Assembly: GCA_013288895.1 (NCBI GenBank)
Contig: JABDAY010000019.1
Span: 1-34,453 of the forward strand
Source of the DNA: Chlamydiota bacterium
GTDB taxonomy: Bacteria; Chlamydiota; Chlamydiia; Chlamydiales; Rhabdochlamydiaceae
Direction of reading: 5' to 3'
DNA length: 34,453 nt
In this document: piece by piece, positions 8,247 to 17,384 of the stretch
Position numbering within the stretch: position 1 is the first letter of the stretch
Layout: each line of letters begins with the position of its first letter
Made by a program: the position numbers and the translations under genes
The notes under the pieces: model-generated
What the model saw: only the letters and a program-made list of their open reading frames with translations
Told to the model about the DNA's origin: nothing
Database searches by the model: none

Positions 8247-10337
8247 ATGTCAAAATACAGAAATAAACTGATCCTGTTATCGATTTTGTCGCTTACTAGT
8301 GGTGCGTTTGCCCAGGATTTGTCCGTTGAGGAAATGGTATTTGGAGGAGAAAAGCCGAGCGAGGCTGTGGAATTTGTGGAGCCTGTCGAGCCTGTAGAGG
8401 CAGTGCCTCCGGGGCCTATGTGTTGTTATTCTAATTCTCGCCCTGAAAGAATCTCTGTGCGCCATATTGAAAGCAAAGGTATTGGATATAATCAGGGTTA
8501 TTCAACCCTCGAAGGTTTTTTTATTGTGCCTGCTGTGATTGATACGATTTGGTTCCCTTTTTTAGACTTGCGCGGACATATATTTAACAATGGTAAATTA
8601 GCTTGCAATGTAGGCTTGGGTTTGCGCTACTTGAGCACATCCCGTGTATGGGGGATCAATTCCTATTACGATTACAGGCAATCACCTCATCGCAATTTTT
8701 CTCAATATGGCCTGGGGCTAGAGTCTTTGGGTAGAGTTTGGGATTTTAGAGTCAATGGATATCTTCCTGTGGGAAAGAAAGAAAGCAACTATTATGGCTA
8801 CGGCACAACGTTTGAGGGTTTCAAAGGAAATTCCCTCTTTATTTCTAGAAAGCAAAAGATCGCATTTAAGGGGATCAATGCTGAGATGGGCGCTCATGCC
8901 ACACTTTCAGATAACATCCTCCTCTACGCTGCAGCAGGGCCCTATTATTTTAATCATCGTACCCACAATGCTTGGGGAGGAGAAGTTAGAGTTGCATTCG
9001 ACTTCACAAAATATGTGAGACTAGAGGGCAATACCTCCTATGACAATATCTTCAAATGGATAGGGCAGGGACAACTCAGTTTAAATTTCCCTTTTGGTCC
9101 TAAGCAGAAGCTCCCAGTTAGAAAATGCAACACTTGCTGCAATGAGGTGATGCTGCGCGATAGAGTGGTCCAAAGGGTTGATCGGGATGAAATCATTGTT
9201 CTTGACTCTAAAAAAACTAAAACAGTAGCAATCGATCCCGCAACGGGACTTCCTTATGTATTTATCTTTGTGAATAATACAAGCAGCTCAAGTGGTACTT
9301 TTGAATCTCCTTATCCTACGATTGACCAAGCTGTAGCAAACTCAGCTCCGGGCAATATCATCTACGTTTACGAAGGGGATGGAACACCTTATGCACCAGC
9401 TAATAGCCTCACCTTGCAAGATAACCAAAAACTTTGGGGGGCTGGAATAGCACAGCAACTTCCAACAGCTCAAGGATTTGTCACAATCCCTGCGATGAGC
9501 GCAGCCCTTCCCCAAGTGTCATTAACTAATGTAGTTGCAAATTTTGGAATAATACTCGGCAATAATAACGAAGTAGCGGGTATGAATTTTATGGGTGTTT
9601 TTACTGAAAACGTTATTTTTGGAGGCCCACTTTCAGCTCTCACTGGAGGAATAACAAATGCCTATATACACGATAACCTTTGTTCGACAGGTGGTACCGC
9701 AGTTCAGTTTACAAACTGTTTTGGAGATCTAATAGTAATGAACAATCAAATCATAAACTCTGCGGGTACTGGAATTGAGGTTGATAACCAAGGTATAACA
9801 AATGTGGATTCTAATCTAGTAATTTCAAATAATAATATTTTAAATACTGGTCCAACGTCGTTTGGTGTGGGGATTGAAATAAATCTTAATGTTTCTTCAG
9901 GCTTAATGCAGCTACTTATTGAAAATAACACTATAAGTGGTAGTGGCTCTGATAATATTGGCGTGTATGCTGGTGATTTTGTCTCAGAAGAAGGCCAGGT
10001 TTTATGTGGAACAATCCGAGGTAATATAGCCACAAATAGCCTAATGGGAGACGGGATAGATATATATCTAGTTTCAGGATCTGCTAACGTCAACGTGGAT
10101 ATCGTTAACAACATCTGTACAGGCAATATGGGACCAGATTTCCTTTTTGACTCACTATCTGGAAATTTATGTGCTAGCCTCTCGGGAAATGTCAGCTCAA
10201 ATAATGGCGCTACTGTCGGTTATTATTTCAGTCAAGTTACAGCCGGTGTTGTTCAAGTAGATCTTAGAGGTAACAACTTAGGCACTATCCAAACCTTGGG
10301 AGCCATAACCTCTGTAGGAAGCTGCAGCTGTCAATGA
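8247..10337 (+). CDS. Inverse autotransporter with beta-helix passenger, copy 2
   Basis: A 696-residue paralogue of the preceding gene, 26 bases downstream with a strong AAAGGAG site. Signal peptide MSKYRNKLILLSILSL...GAFA. The acidic segment between signal peptide and barrel is longer here (EFVEPVEPVEAVPP). The barrel and the CNTCCNE linker are almost unchanged from copy 1, whereas the beta-helix (from about residue 335) is diverged, with different loops around the conserved TNCFGDLIV motif. The C-terminus is again SCSCQ. Clearly a tandem duplication in one operon. Confidence 0.85.
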   Translation: MSKYRNKLILLSILSLTSGAFAQDLSVEEMVFGGEKPSEAVEFVEPVEPVEAVPPGPMCCYSNSRPERISVRHIESKGIGYNQGYSTLEGFFIVPAVIDTIWFPFLDLRGHIFNNGKLACNVGLGLRYLSTSRVWGINSYYDYRQSPHRNFSQYGLGLESLGRVWDFRVNGYLPVGKKESNYYGYGTTFEGFKGNSLFISRKQKIAFKGINAEMGAHATLSDNILLYAAAGPYYFNHRTHNAWGGEVRVAFDFTKYVRLEGNTSYDNIFKWIGQGQLSLNFPFGPKQKLPVRKCNTCCNEVMLRDRVVQRVDRDEIIVLDSKKTKTVAIDPATGLPYVFIFVNNTSSSSGTFESPYPTIDQAVANSAPGNIIYVYEGDGTPYAPANSLTLQDNQKLWGAGIAQQLPTAQGFVTIPAMSAALPQVSLTNVVANFGIILGNNNEVAGMNFMGVFTENVIFGGPLSALTGGITNAYIHDNLCSTGGTAVQFTNCFGDLIVMNNQIINSAGTGIEVDNQGITNVDSNLVISNNNILNTGPTSFGVGIEINLNVSSGLMQLLIENNTISGSGSDNIGVYAGDFVSEEGQVLCGTIRGNIATNSLMGDGIDIYLVSGSANVNVDIVNNICTGNMGPDFLFDSLSGNLCASLSGNVSSNNGATVGYYFSQVTAGVVQVDLRGNNLGTIQTLGAITSVGSCSCQ

Positions 10338-10367
10338 ACATAAAACAAAAAACCACGGGAACATCAC

Positions 10368-12404
10368 ATGTCAAAGTATAGAAATAAACTGATCTTGTTA
10401 TCGATTTTAACGCTCAACTGCGGGCCGTTTGCCGAGAATCAGGCTATCGCTGATATGATATTTGGAGATGAAGAGGCTAATGAGGCAGCATCTATGTGTT
10501 GCTATTCAAATTCCCGTCCGGAAAGGATAACAGCGCGTCATATTGAGAGCAAGGGGATAGGATATAATCAGGGCTATTCAACTCTTGAAGGGTTTTTTAT
10601 GATCCCTTCCGTAACAGATACGGTTTGGTTTCCTTTTCTAGACTTGCGCGGACACGTGTTTAACAATGGCAAGTATGCTGCCAATGCGGGCTTAGGTTTG
10701 CGCTATTTGAGCGAATCACGCGTATGGGGGATCAACTCTTATTATGACTATAGACAAGCATCTCGTCGTCATTATTCTCAATACGCCCTAGGACTAGAGT
10801 CATTGGGTGAAGTATGGGATTTTAGGATTAACGGGTATCTTCCTGTAGGAAAAAAGGAGAGCCATTACTACGACACAAAGTTTGATAGCTTCGCAGGAAA
10901 TTCTCTCATCCTTTCTAGAAAACAACAGATTGCATTTAAAGGGATCAATGCTGAGACGGGCGTTCATGCCACACTTTCAGATGACATTCTTTTCTATGCA
11001 GCAGCAGGACCCTACTATTTTAATCATCATGCCGTCAATGCTTGGGGAGGAGAAGTGCGCGTTGCATTTGATTTCACAAAATATGTGCGGCTAGAGGGCA
11101 ATACTTCTTATGATAATATCTTTAAATGGATTGGACAGGGGCAACTCAGCTTAAATCTCCCTTTTGGGGCTAAGCAGAAGCTTTGCGTAAGAGAATGCAA
11201 CACTTGCTGCGATGAGGTGATGCTTCGCGATAGAGTGACCCAAAGGGTCGATCGGGATGAAATCATCGTTCTTGAGTCTAGAAGAACCAAAACAGCAGCC
11301 ATCGATCCCGCAACAGGACTTCCTTATGTATTTGTCTTTGTGAATAATACAAGCAGCTCAAACGGCACCTTTGAGTCGCCCTATCCTACGCTCGCTCAGG
11401 CTGGAGCCAGCTCATCTCCAGGTAATATCATCTACGTTTTTGAAGGGAAGGGAGCATATTCCCCTGCAACTAGTCTTACTTTGCAAGACAACCAAAAACT
11501 TTGGGGTGCTAGCTTACAATACCAAGTCCCCACACAAGGGGGTCTTATAACTATCCCTGCCATGAGCGCTGCGCTCCCTCAAGTTTCATTAACTGCTCTG
11601 GGTTTAGATATACAAGGAATAATATTGGGTAATAATAACGAAGTAGCCGGTATGAATTTTACGGGTGTTTTAGATATGGGATCAGCTATTTACGGAGGTC
11701 CGCTTTCAGGCTTTGGAGTAGGAATAACAAATGCCAATATACATGATAACGTTTTTAGTGCGATAGGCGGCCTTGACGCTTTTGTGTTAGCGAACTGTTT
11801 TGGAGATTTAATAATAGCGAACAATCAAATCACAAATGCTGAGTTTGGAATTGCGATTATTAATCAGGTCGTATCCAACATGAATTCTAATGTCGTAATT
11901 TCAAAGAATAATATTAGTTCGACTGACAATGGAATTTTTGTATTAGCTAATGCCCCTTCAGGTTCTATGGAGCTACTTATTGAAAATAACACTGTAATAG
12001 ATAATATCTTAACTAATATTTCAGTGCAGAATAATAGTATGGCGGCGGGTCAGTCGGTATGCGGAACAATCCAGGGCAATACGGCATCAAATAGCGCAGA
12101 AGGATACGGGGTAAGTATATTCCCACAATACGGATCTGCTGTTAACTTTAGCTTGGATATTGTTAACAACACTTGTACAGGTAACTTTGGGGGAGGTTTC
12201 TCAATAGCATCCGATCAGGGAAGTACATGCGCCAATCTCGTGGGGAATTTTGGAGCAAATAATGACGGAAACTCTGATTACTATCTTGAAAGATATGGCA
12301 CTGGCAATCTTTACATAGTAGACCTTGCAAATGTGACTGAAAACAACACGGGCTCCTTAAGCCACTCTGGAGCCGTCACCATCGGAAGCTGCAGCTGCCA
12401 GTAA
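10368..12404 (+). CDS. Inverse autotransporter with beta-helix passenger, copy 3
   Basis: A 678-residue third copy, 30 bases after copy 2. The start MSKYRNKLILLSILTL is aligned with the others; its ribosome-binding site (GGGA) is weaker. The N-terminal acidic segment is short and the barrel carries a small deletion in the YYDTKFDSF loop relative to YYHYGTTFEGF. Beta-helix passenger and SCSCQ end are retained. The stop codon is immediately followed by a 165-base imperfect palindrome (12405-12569), which may end the transcript. Confidence 0.85.
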   Translation: MSKYRNKLILLSILTLNCGPFAENQAIADMIFGDEEANEAASMCCYSNSRPERITARHIESKGIGYNQGYSTLEGFFMIPSVTDTVWFPFLDLRGHVFNNGKYAANAGLGLRYLSESRVWGINSYYDYRQASRRHYSQYALGLESLGEVWDFRINGYLPVGKKESHYYDTKFDSFAGNSLILSRKQQIAFKGINAETGVHATLSDDILFYAAAGPYYFNHHAVNAWGGEVRVAFDFTKYVRLEGNTSYDNIFKWIGQGQLSLNLPFGAKQKLCVRECNTCCDEVMLRDRVTQRVDRDEIIVLESRRTKTAAIDPATGLPYVFVFVNNTSSSNGTFESPYPTLAQAGASSSPGNIIYVFEGKGAYSPATSLTLQDNQKLWGASLQYQVPTQGGLITIPAMSAALPQVSLTALGLDIQGIILGNNNEVAGMNFTGVLDMGSAIYGGPLSGFGVGITNANIHDNVFSAIGGLDAFVLANCFGDLIIANNQITNAEFGIAIINQVVSNMNSNVVISKNNISSTDNGIFVLANAPSGSMELLIENNTVIDNILTNISVQNNSMAAGQSVCGTIQGNTASNSAEGYGVSIFPQYGSAVNFSLDIVNNTCTGNFGGGFSIASDQGSTCANLVGNFGANNDGNSDYYLERYGTGNLYIVDLANVTENNTGSLSHSGAVTIGSCSCQ

Positions 12405-12569
12405 GGGATCGTCAAATAATAAATTAAAGCATTTGGTGGTCTTAGGGTGGCTCAGATTTGAAGAATCGCGACGAGGGAGATATTAATTCAATACCTTCGA
12501 GGAGCGATCCTTCAAAGATGGGCTGCCATAATGGCCTCAAAATACTTTAAGTTATTGTTTGACGATCCC
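12405..12569. repeat. 165-base imperfect palindrome flush with a stop codon
   Basis: The ends GGGATCGTCAAATAATAA (12405-12422) and its reverse complement (12552-12569) match at 17 of 18 positions. Pairing continues imperfectly through the whole element (for instance TTTGAAGAATCGC against GATCCTTCAAA) to a GATATTAATTCAATACC centre. It begins at the first base after the TAA of the third inverse autotransporter. It may be a decayed MITE or a long RNA hairpin. No reading frame of note inside. Confidence 0.7.
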
Positions 12570-12576
12570 TAAAAGC

Positions 12577-12687
12577 AAGATAAAATGAAACAGGATATTA
12601 GGGGCAGAATAAAAGAAATTTAATTTTCTTTATCCTGACCATCCTAATCATGCTATTCACCTGATATCCTGTTTTTTCTTTTATCTT
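12577..12687. repeat. Palindromic repeat, CAGGATA family, copy 3 (degenerate)
   Basis: Outer arms AAGATAAAATGAAACAGGAT (12577-12596) and ATATCCTG...TTTTATCTT (12664-12687) pair imperfectly. The inside still contains TTATCCTGACCATCCTAAT, as in copies 1 and 2, but the left inner arm has decayed (GGGGCAGAATAAAA). It lies between convergent genes, so here it could end transcription from either side. Confidence 0.7.
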
Positions 12688-12698
12688 AAATGTAAACC

Positions 12699-12941
12699 TT
12701 AGGAAGGTTTTATTGTCTCAGCAACTTTGTCTCTAACTTCGTCGCTTTTCTTTTCTGCAGTTTCTTTTGCTTCTTTAGCTTTTTCTTTTGCAGCTTCTTT
12801 TGCTTCACTGGCTGTGTCTTTTGTAGTTTCGATAGCGTTGTCTAGTTTTTCCCCTGCACTTTTGGCATGGAGAGTTCCGGTAGCAAAACATAAGCAAGCA
12901 GCGGTGCTAGCTAGCGTCAATAACATTTTTTTAGTTTTCAT
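12699..12941 (-). CDS. Small exported Lys/Ala-rich helical protein 1
   Basis: An 80-residue protein with signal peptide MKTKKMLLTLASTAACLCFA and likely cleavage after LHA. The mature part (about 53 residues) is one amphipathic helix with 11-residue periodicity: DTASEAKEAAK, EKAKEAKETAE and KKSDEVRDKVA. This resembles LEA group 3 or apolipoprotein-like repeats (YtxH-like in some annotations). A ribosome-binding site AAGGAA precedes the ATG. It is 31 bases downstream of a paralogue (12973-13221), with the same C-terminus ETIKPS/EAIKPS. Periplasmic or membrane-surface binding is plausible; function unknown. Confidence 0.75.
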   Translation of the reverse strand: MKTKKMLLTLASTAACLCFATGTLHAKSAGEKLDNAIETTKDTASEAKEAAKEKAKEAKETAEKKSDEVRDKVAETIKPS

Positions 12942-12972
12942 AAATTCCTTATGGTTTTAATTTTAGTTGAGA

Positions 12973-13221
12973 TTACGAAGGTTTGATTGCTTCAGCGATT
13001 TTATCTCTGAAATCATCGCTTTTGTTTGCAACAGCTTCCTGTGTGTCTTTGGCTGCGTCTTTTATAGCTTCTGTTGTTCCTTTCGCTTTTGCTGTTACAG
13101 AATCGATAGCATCACCGAGTTCTTCGGCGAGTGTTTTCTCTTCTGCATGGAGAGATCCGTTAGCAAAACATAAGCAAGTAGCAGAGCTGATTAGGGCCAA
13201 TAACATTTTTTTAGTTTTCAT
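12973..13221 (-). CDS. Small exported Lys/Ala-rich helical protein 2
   Basis: An 82-residue paralogue of the neighbouring gene. Signal peptide MKTKKMLLALISSATCLCFA with likely cleavage after LHA, followed by an amphipathic helix (AIDSVTAKAKGTTEAIKDAA, then DTQEAVANKSDDFRDKIAEA). The same AAGGAATTT spacing precedes the start codon, showing that the duplication included the translation signals. It is less regular than copy 1. Function unknown. Confidence 0.75.
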   Translation of the reverse strand: MKTKKMLLALISSATCLCFANGSLHAEEKTLAEELGDAIDSVTAKAKGTTEAIKDAAKDTQEAVANKSDDFRDKIAEAIKPS

Positions 13222-13302
13222 AAATTCCTTATCATTTTAGTTTAAAAAGACGATCATCACACATAATACTACATGGCCTTAATTATGTCTGCGTTAAAAA
13301 AA

Positions 13303-13512
13303 CTATATTGATTTAGTAGGTGTCCTTTTGATGTTATGGCGTTTGATTGCGTAAGTTAGGTCTATCTCATTAACATTTTCTATTGCGAGTTCGATGGCAC
13401 CATGGGATTCTTCACTGAGCCTCGTAGCGTCTGCACGGAGAAAGCCATTAGTCAAACATAAGCAAGTAAAACCGGATAGAGTCAACAATAATAAAATTTT
13501 TTTTGTTTTCAT
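13303..13512 (-). CDS. Third small exported paralogue, degenerate
   Basis: Starts with MKTKKILLLLTLSGFTCLCL, clearly related to the signal peptides of the two genes downstream; the ATG at 13512 is chosen by that alignment. After a short acidic segment (RLSEESHGAIELAIENVNE) the amphipathic repeat is missing and the end is a basic tail (KRHNIKRTPTKSI). It is 69 residues long. It may be a decaying or frameshifted copy, or a diverged small protein. It is upstream of the other two in the same direction. Confidence 0.5.
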   Translation of the reverse strand: MKTKKILLLLTLSGFTCLCLTNGFLRADATRLSEESHGAIELAIENVNEIDLTYAIKRHNIKRTPTKSI

Positions 13513-13629
13513 AAATTTCCATTTTTCTATTAAAATCAAGTTTAATGGTTAAAACAAAATTAAATGTTTATTTTGCTTCATTTTTAAGTTGTTGATCGGC
13601 ATTATGTTACTTCTAGCTTCTTTTAATGT

Positions 13630-13658
13630 CTTGTTTTAAATTTTTTTAATAAAACAAG
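13630..13658. promoter_or_regulatory. Inverted repeat upstream of parE
   Basis: CTTGTTTTA (13630-13638) and TAAAACAAG (13650-13658) form a perfect 9-base inverted repeat with an A/T loop, 36 bases before the parE start, in the divergent region between parE and the small exported genes. It could be an operator or a leader hairpin; no regulator can be named. Confidence 0.4.
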
Positions 13659-13693
13659 CCAAAAAAAACTGAAATCTGGTATGAGTTGAGATT

Positions 13694-15502
13694 ATGGCTA
13701 AAAAATACGATGAAAGCACCGTCCAGTCCTTAGATGCCCTAGCACACATTAGGCTCCGTTCGGGGATGTATATTGGGCGTTTGGGGGATGGTTCCACCCC
13801 GGATGATGGGATCTATGTGATGCTCAAAGAGGTGATCGATAATGCCGTCGATGAGTTTATCATGGGGCATGGCAAAAGGATTAAGATCGAATTAAATGAA
13901 AAGACATCGACTGTTTCAGTGAGGGATTGGGGGCGGGGGATCCCGCTCGGCAAGGTGATCGAGTGTGTCAGTAAGATTAATACGGGCGCCAAGTACAATG
14001 ACGATGTTTTCCAGTTTTCTGTGGGGCTAAACGGGGTGGGAACGAAGGCTGTAAACGCGTTATCTTCCCATTTCATTGTGAGGAGTATCCGCGACGGGGA
14101 GTTTGTTGAAGCCAGGTTTGTTAAAGGGGTTCTTAAGGACAAAAAGAGTGGAAAGACAAAAGAAGAGGATGGCACCTGGGTTGAGTTCACTCCTGATACT
14201 GAAATTTTTAAAAGATTTGCCTTTCAGAAAGGGCTTATTATAAAGCGCCTCTGGCATTACGCCTACCTTAATGTGGGACTCATTTTAGATTTTAATGGGG
14301 AAGAGATCCGTTCTGAAAATGGGCTTTTAGACTTATTAAATGAAGAGGTTAAAGAGGATCGCCTCTATGAACCCCTCCATTATAGAGGAAAACATATTGA
14401 ATTTGCCTTCCTCCACTCTTCGAGTTATGGGGAGACCTATTTTGCCTTTGTCAACGGTCAATACACTCAGGATGGGGGAACCCACTTATCAGCTTTTAGA
14501 GAGGGGATTCTCAAAGGGGTAAATGAGTATGCGAAGAAAACCTTTCAGGGTATTGACGTGCGTGAGGGGATGGTTGGGACAATCCTTGTCAAAGTGAAGG
14601 ACCCTGTTTTTGAATCTCAGACAAAGAACAAGCTCTCAAATAGTGAGATCCGCGCTCCGATTGTGCAAGAAGTTAAAGACGCAGTCCAAAATTTACTCTA
14701 TAAGAATGAAGATGCGGGCAAGAAAATCATTGAAAGGATTTTCTTTAATGAAAAACTGAGAAAGGAGCTTGCAGCAGTCAAAAAAGAGGCGAAAGATAAA
14801 CAGAAAAAGATCTCTTTTAAGATTCCCAAATTGCGCGATTCAAAATACCATCTTAATGATGGATCAAAACAGGGGGCAAACTCTGTGATCTTTCTTACAG
14901 AAGGGGACTCAGCTTCGGCATCTATTGTCATGACAAGAGACCCGTTTACCCAGGCGGTTTTTTCCCTTCGGGGCAAGCCTCTTAATGTGCATGGGATGAA
15001 ACTCGACCAGCTCTATAAAAATGAAGAGATGTACAACCTGATGTCGGCTCTTAATATCGAAGATGATATAGCCAATCTCCGCTATGGCAAAGTGATTCTT
15101 GCCACGGATGCTGATGTCGACGGGATGCACATACGCAATTTGCTGATCACCTTCTTTTTAACCTATTTTGAAGGGCTTGTTTTGAATGGCCACCTCCATA
15201 TTCTCGAAACCCCTTTATTCAAAGTGAGAAATAAGCAAAAGACGATCTACTGCTATTCAGAAGAAGAAAAAGATGCTGCTGCTGAAGAGCTAAAGAAAGG
15301 GCTTGAAATGACCCGCTTTAAAGGGCTTGGGGAGATTTCGCCAGATGAGTTTAAGCAGTTTATAGCCGAAGATATCCGCTTGCGCCCGGTGAGGATCCAG
15401 AACCTTTCTGATATTAAGCCCACCCTTGAATTTTATATGGGCAAAAATACACCGTCTCGAAAAGACTTCATTATGAAAAACCTTGTGAGTGACGATGGAT
15501 GA
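13694..15502 (+). CDS. parE: Topoisomerase IV subunit B / GyrB_2-type
   Basis: The ATPase subunit of a second type IIA topoisomerase. The GHKL ATPase has DNAVDEF (about 49-55), RDWGRGIP and GLNGVGTKAVNALSS. The Toprim domain has LTEGDSA (about 400-406) and DADVDGMHIRNLL (about 471-483) for the metal-dependent cleavage chemistry. At 602 residues it is the short ParE type without the long insert of some GyrB proteins. The pairing and order with parC match the gyrB_2/gyrA_2 pair known in Chlamydia. Its end overlaps parC, so the subunits are translationally coupled. Likely role: chromosome decatenation. Confidence 0.9.
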   Translation: MAKKYDESTVQSLDALAHIRLRSGMYIGRLGDGSTPDDGIYVMLKEVIDNAVDEFIMGHGKRIKIELNEKTSTVSVRDWGRGIPLGKVIECVSKINTGAKYNDDVFQFSVGLNGVGTKAVNALSSHFIVRSIRDGEFVEARFVKGVLKDKKSGKTKEEDGTWVEFTPDTEIFKRFAFQKGLIIKRLWHYAYLNVGLILDFNGEEIRSENGLLDLLNEEVKEDRLYEPLHYRGKHIEFAFLHSSSYGETYFAFVNGQYTQDGGTHLSAFREGILKGVNEYAKKTFQGIDVREGMVGTILVKVKDPVFESQTKNKLSNSEIRAPIVQEVKDAVQNLLYKNEDAGKKIIERIFFNEKLRKELAAVKKEAKDKQKKISFKIPKLRDSKYHLNDGSKQGANSVIFLTEGDSASASIVMTRDPFTQAVFSLRGKPLNVHGMKLDQLYKNEEMYNLMSALNIEDDIANLRYGKVILATDADVDGMHIRNLLITFFLTYFEGLVLNGHLHILETPLFKVRNKQKTIYCYSEEEKDAAAEELKKGLEMTRFKGLGEISPDEFKQFIAEDIRLRPVRIQNLSDIKPTLEFYMGKNTPSRKDFIMKNLVSDDG

Positions 15503-17384
15503 TTTGAAACACCAGATGAAGGATCACTTCATCAGATACGCCTCTTACGTCATTCTCGATCGTGCGATTCCAAGCGCGGTTGATGGGCTAAAGCCTGTGC
15601 AAAGACGTATTCTAGAAATTCTATGGAGGCAGAATGATGATAAGCTCCATAAAGTGGCAAACATCGTAGGTCAAACGATGCAGCTCCATCCGCATGGAGA
15701 TGCCCCGATCTACGAGGCGCTCATCACTTTAGCAAATAAGGGCTTTTGCCTCGATAGGCAGGGGAATTTCGGCAATATCTTTACCGGAGATCCCTCGGCG
15801 GCGGCACGTTATATTGAAACGCGCCTTTCTCCTCTTGCTCGTGAAACTCTCTTTAATCCAGATATCACTGAGAAAGTCCCTTCCTATGATGGGAGGAATT
15901 TCGAGCCTGTCACATTGCCTGCAAAAATCCCCCTTCTCCTCTTGCAAGGAGCTGACGGAATCGCCGTGGGGATGGCCACCCACATTTTGCCTCATAACTT
16001 TACCGAACTTCTAGAAGCTGAGATTGCTTGCATTGAAGGGAGAAACTTCAAAATCTTTCCCGACTTTCCGACCGGCGGCATCATGGACAAGAGTCTCTAT
16101 GACAAAGGGAAAGGGAAGGTCAAGCTCCGTGCAAAAATAGAGATTAAAGACCCCAAAACTCTCGTTATCCGAGAGATTTGTTACGGGACAACAACGGAGA
16201 GTCTGATCCGCTCTATTGATGAGGCGGCAAAAAAAGGGAAAATCAAAATCGAAGCGATCAATGATTATACAGCCCAAACTGTGGAAATCGAGGTCAAGCT
16301 CCCCCGTGGCCAGTATGCAGAAGAGCTTCTCGATGCACTTTACGGATTTACAGAATGTGAGGTTACCCTAACCTCCCAGATTATCGTGATCAAGGATGGC
16401 TATCCATGGGAAACAGATGTTCATGAGATTTTGGCTTATAATGCTGAAAAAGTTGTGGAATTTCTAAAAAGGGAACTCGTGATTGAAAAAGATCGTTTAT
16501 TAGAAAAGATTTTCTACAAGACCCTCGAGAGAATTTTTATTGAAAATCGTCTCTATAAGCAAATCGAGAAGATAAAAACCCTCGAAGCTATTCACGAAGC
16601 CCTCACCGAGTCATTTAAAGCCTACAGAAGAAAACTACTGCGCGCGCCGACTGGGGAGGACCTTGAACGTCTCCTTCAAATACCTATCAGGCGTATCTCC
16701 CAATTTGATATCGATAAGAACAAAGATGAGATCTCTATTCTTGAACAGGGCCATAAAGATGTGGAGAAAAATCTTAGAAACGTCAAAAAATACGCCATTG
16801 ACCATCTTAAAAAACTGATCGAAAAGTATGGCGCCGCATATCCCCGAAAAACACGTGTTAAAGCCATTGAAGAGATCGATCGTCGTGCGATTGAGACAAA
16901 AGACGTCAAAGTAGGTTTCGACCTCTCTACTGGGTTTGTAGGCACCAAAGTCACAGGCGCGGACCAAATCACCTGCACTAACTTCGATAAGCTCCTCCTT
17001 TTCTTCAAAGATGGCACCTACAAAGCGATTAATATTCCTGAAAAGCAGTATTTTGAAAATCTCGTATGGGTGGGTGTTGCCGATAAAAAAACGATCATGA
17101 ATGTTGTTTACAAGAATCTAGAGAAGAACCAGCCTTGGGCTAAACGGTTCATCGTGGATAAGTTTATTCTCGACAAAATCTACCGGTACGTGGATGAAGA
17201 GGATGAGCTCCAACATATTTCCACAGACCCAGAAGATGCTGTCGAACTCCATTTTTCTGGGCCACCTAGCCAAAAAGCAAAAAAAACCACCTTTGCCCTC
17301 AAAGAGGCCCCCCTAAAAGGAGCACAGACTCGGGGCATCCGGATCACCAAGCAAAGAGTCAAGAAAGTCACCAAAATTAAATAG
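15495..17384 (+). CDS. parC: Topoisomerase IV subunit A / GyrA_2-type
   Basis: The DNA-breakage subunit that pairs with ParE. The catalytic Tyr106 lies in AARYIETR (about 103-110), preceded by GLKPVQRRIL and HPHGDAPIYEAL. ATG 15495 is preferred; an in-frame GTG at 15489 is an alternative. It overlaps the parE end by 8 bases. At 629 residues it is shorter than proteobacterial ParC (about 750). The part after the helical dimerisation region is reduced, with only partial beta-pinwheel-like sequence (VGFDLSTGFVGTKV ... LLLFFKDGTYKAIN) and a Lys-rich tail. The TAG stop is the first part of the motif TAGACCTCTTGCATAA that starts the following element. Confidence 0.9.
   Translation: MDDLKHQMKDHFIRYASYVILDRAIPSAVDGLKPVQRRILEILWRQNDDKLHKVANIVGQTMQLHPHGDAPIYEALITLANKGFCLDRQGNFGNIFTGDPSAAARYIETRLSPLARETLFNPDITEKVPSYDGRNFEPVTLPAKIPLLLLQGADGIAVGMATHILPHNFTELLEAEIACIEGRNFKIFPDFPTGGIMDKSLYDKGKGKVKLRAKIEIKDPKTLVIREICYGTTTESLIRSIDEAAKKGKIKIEAINDYTAQTVEIEVKLPRGQYAEELLDALYGFTECEVTLTSQIIVIKDGYPWETDVHEILAYNAEKVVEFLKRELVIEKDRLLEKIFYKTLERIFIENRLYKQIEKIKTLEAIHEALTESFKAYRRKLLRAPTGEDLERLLQIPIRRISQFDIDKNKDEISILEQGHKDVEKNLRNVKKYAIDHLKKLIEKYGAAYPRKTRVKAIEEIDRRAIETKDVKVGFDLSTGFVGTKVTGADQITCTNFDKLLLFFKDGTYKAINIPEKQYFENLVWVGVADKKTIMNVVYKNLEKNQPWAKRFIVDKFILDKIYRYVDEEDELQHISTDPEDAVELHFSGPPSQKAKKTTFALKEAPLKGAQTRGIRITKQRVKKVTKIK

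Noticed and set aside
12405..12698. CRISPR array or tRNA in the repeat-rich gap
   Set aside because: Repeats are inverted, not regularly spaced direct repeats with spacers, and no cloverleaf sequence was found.
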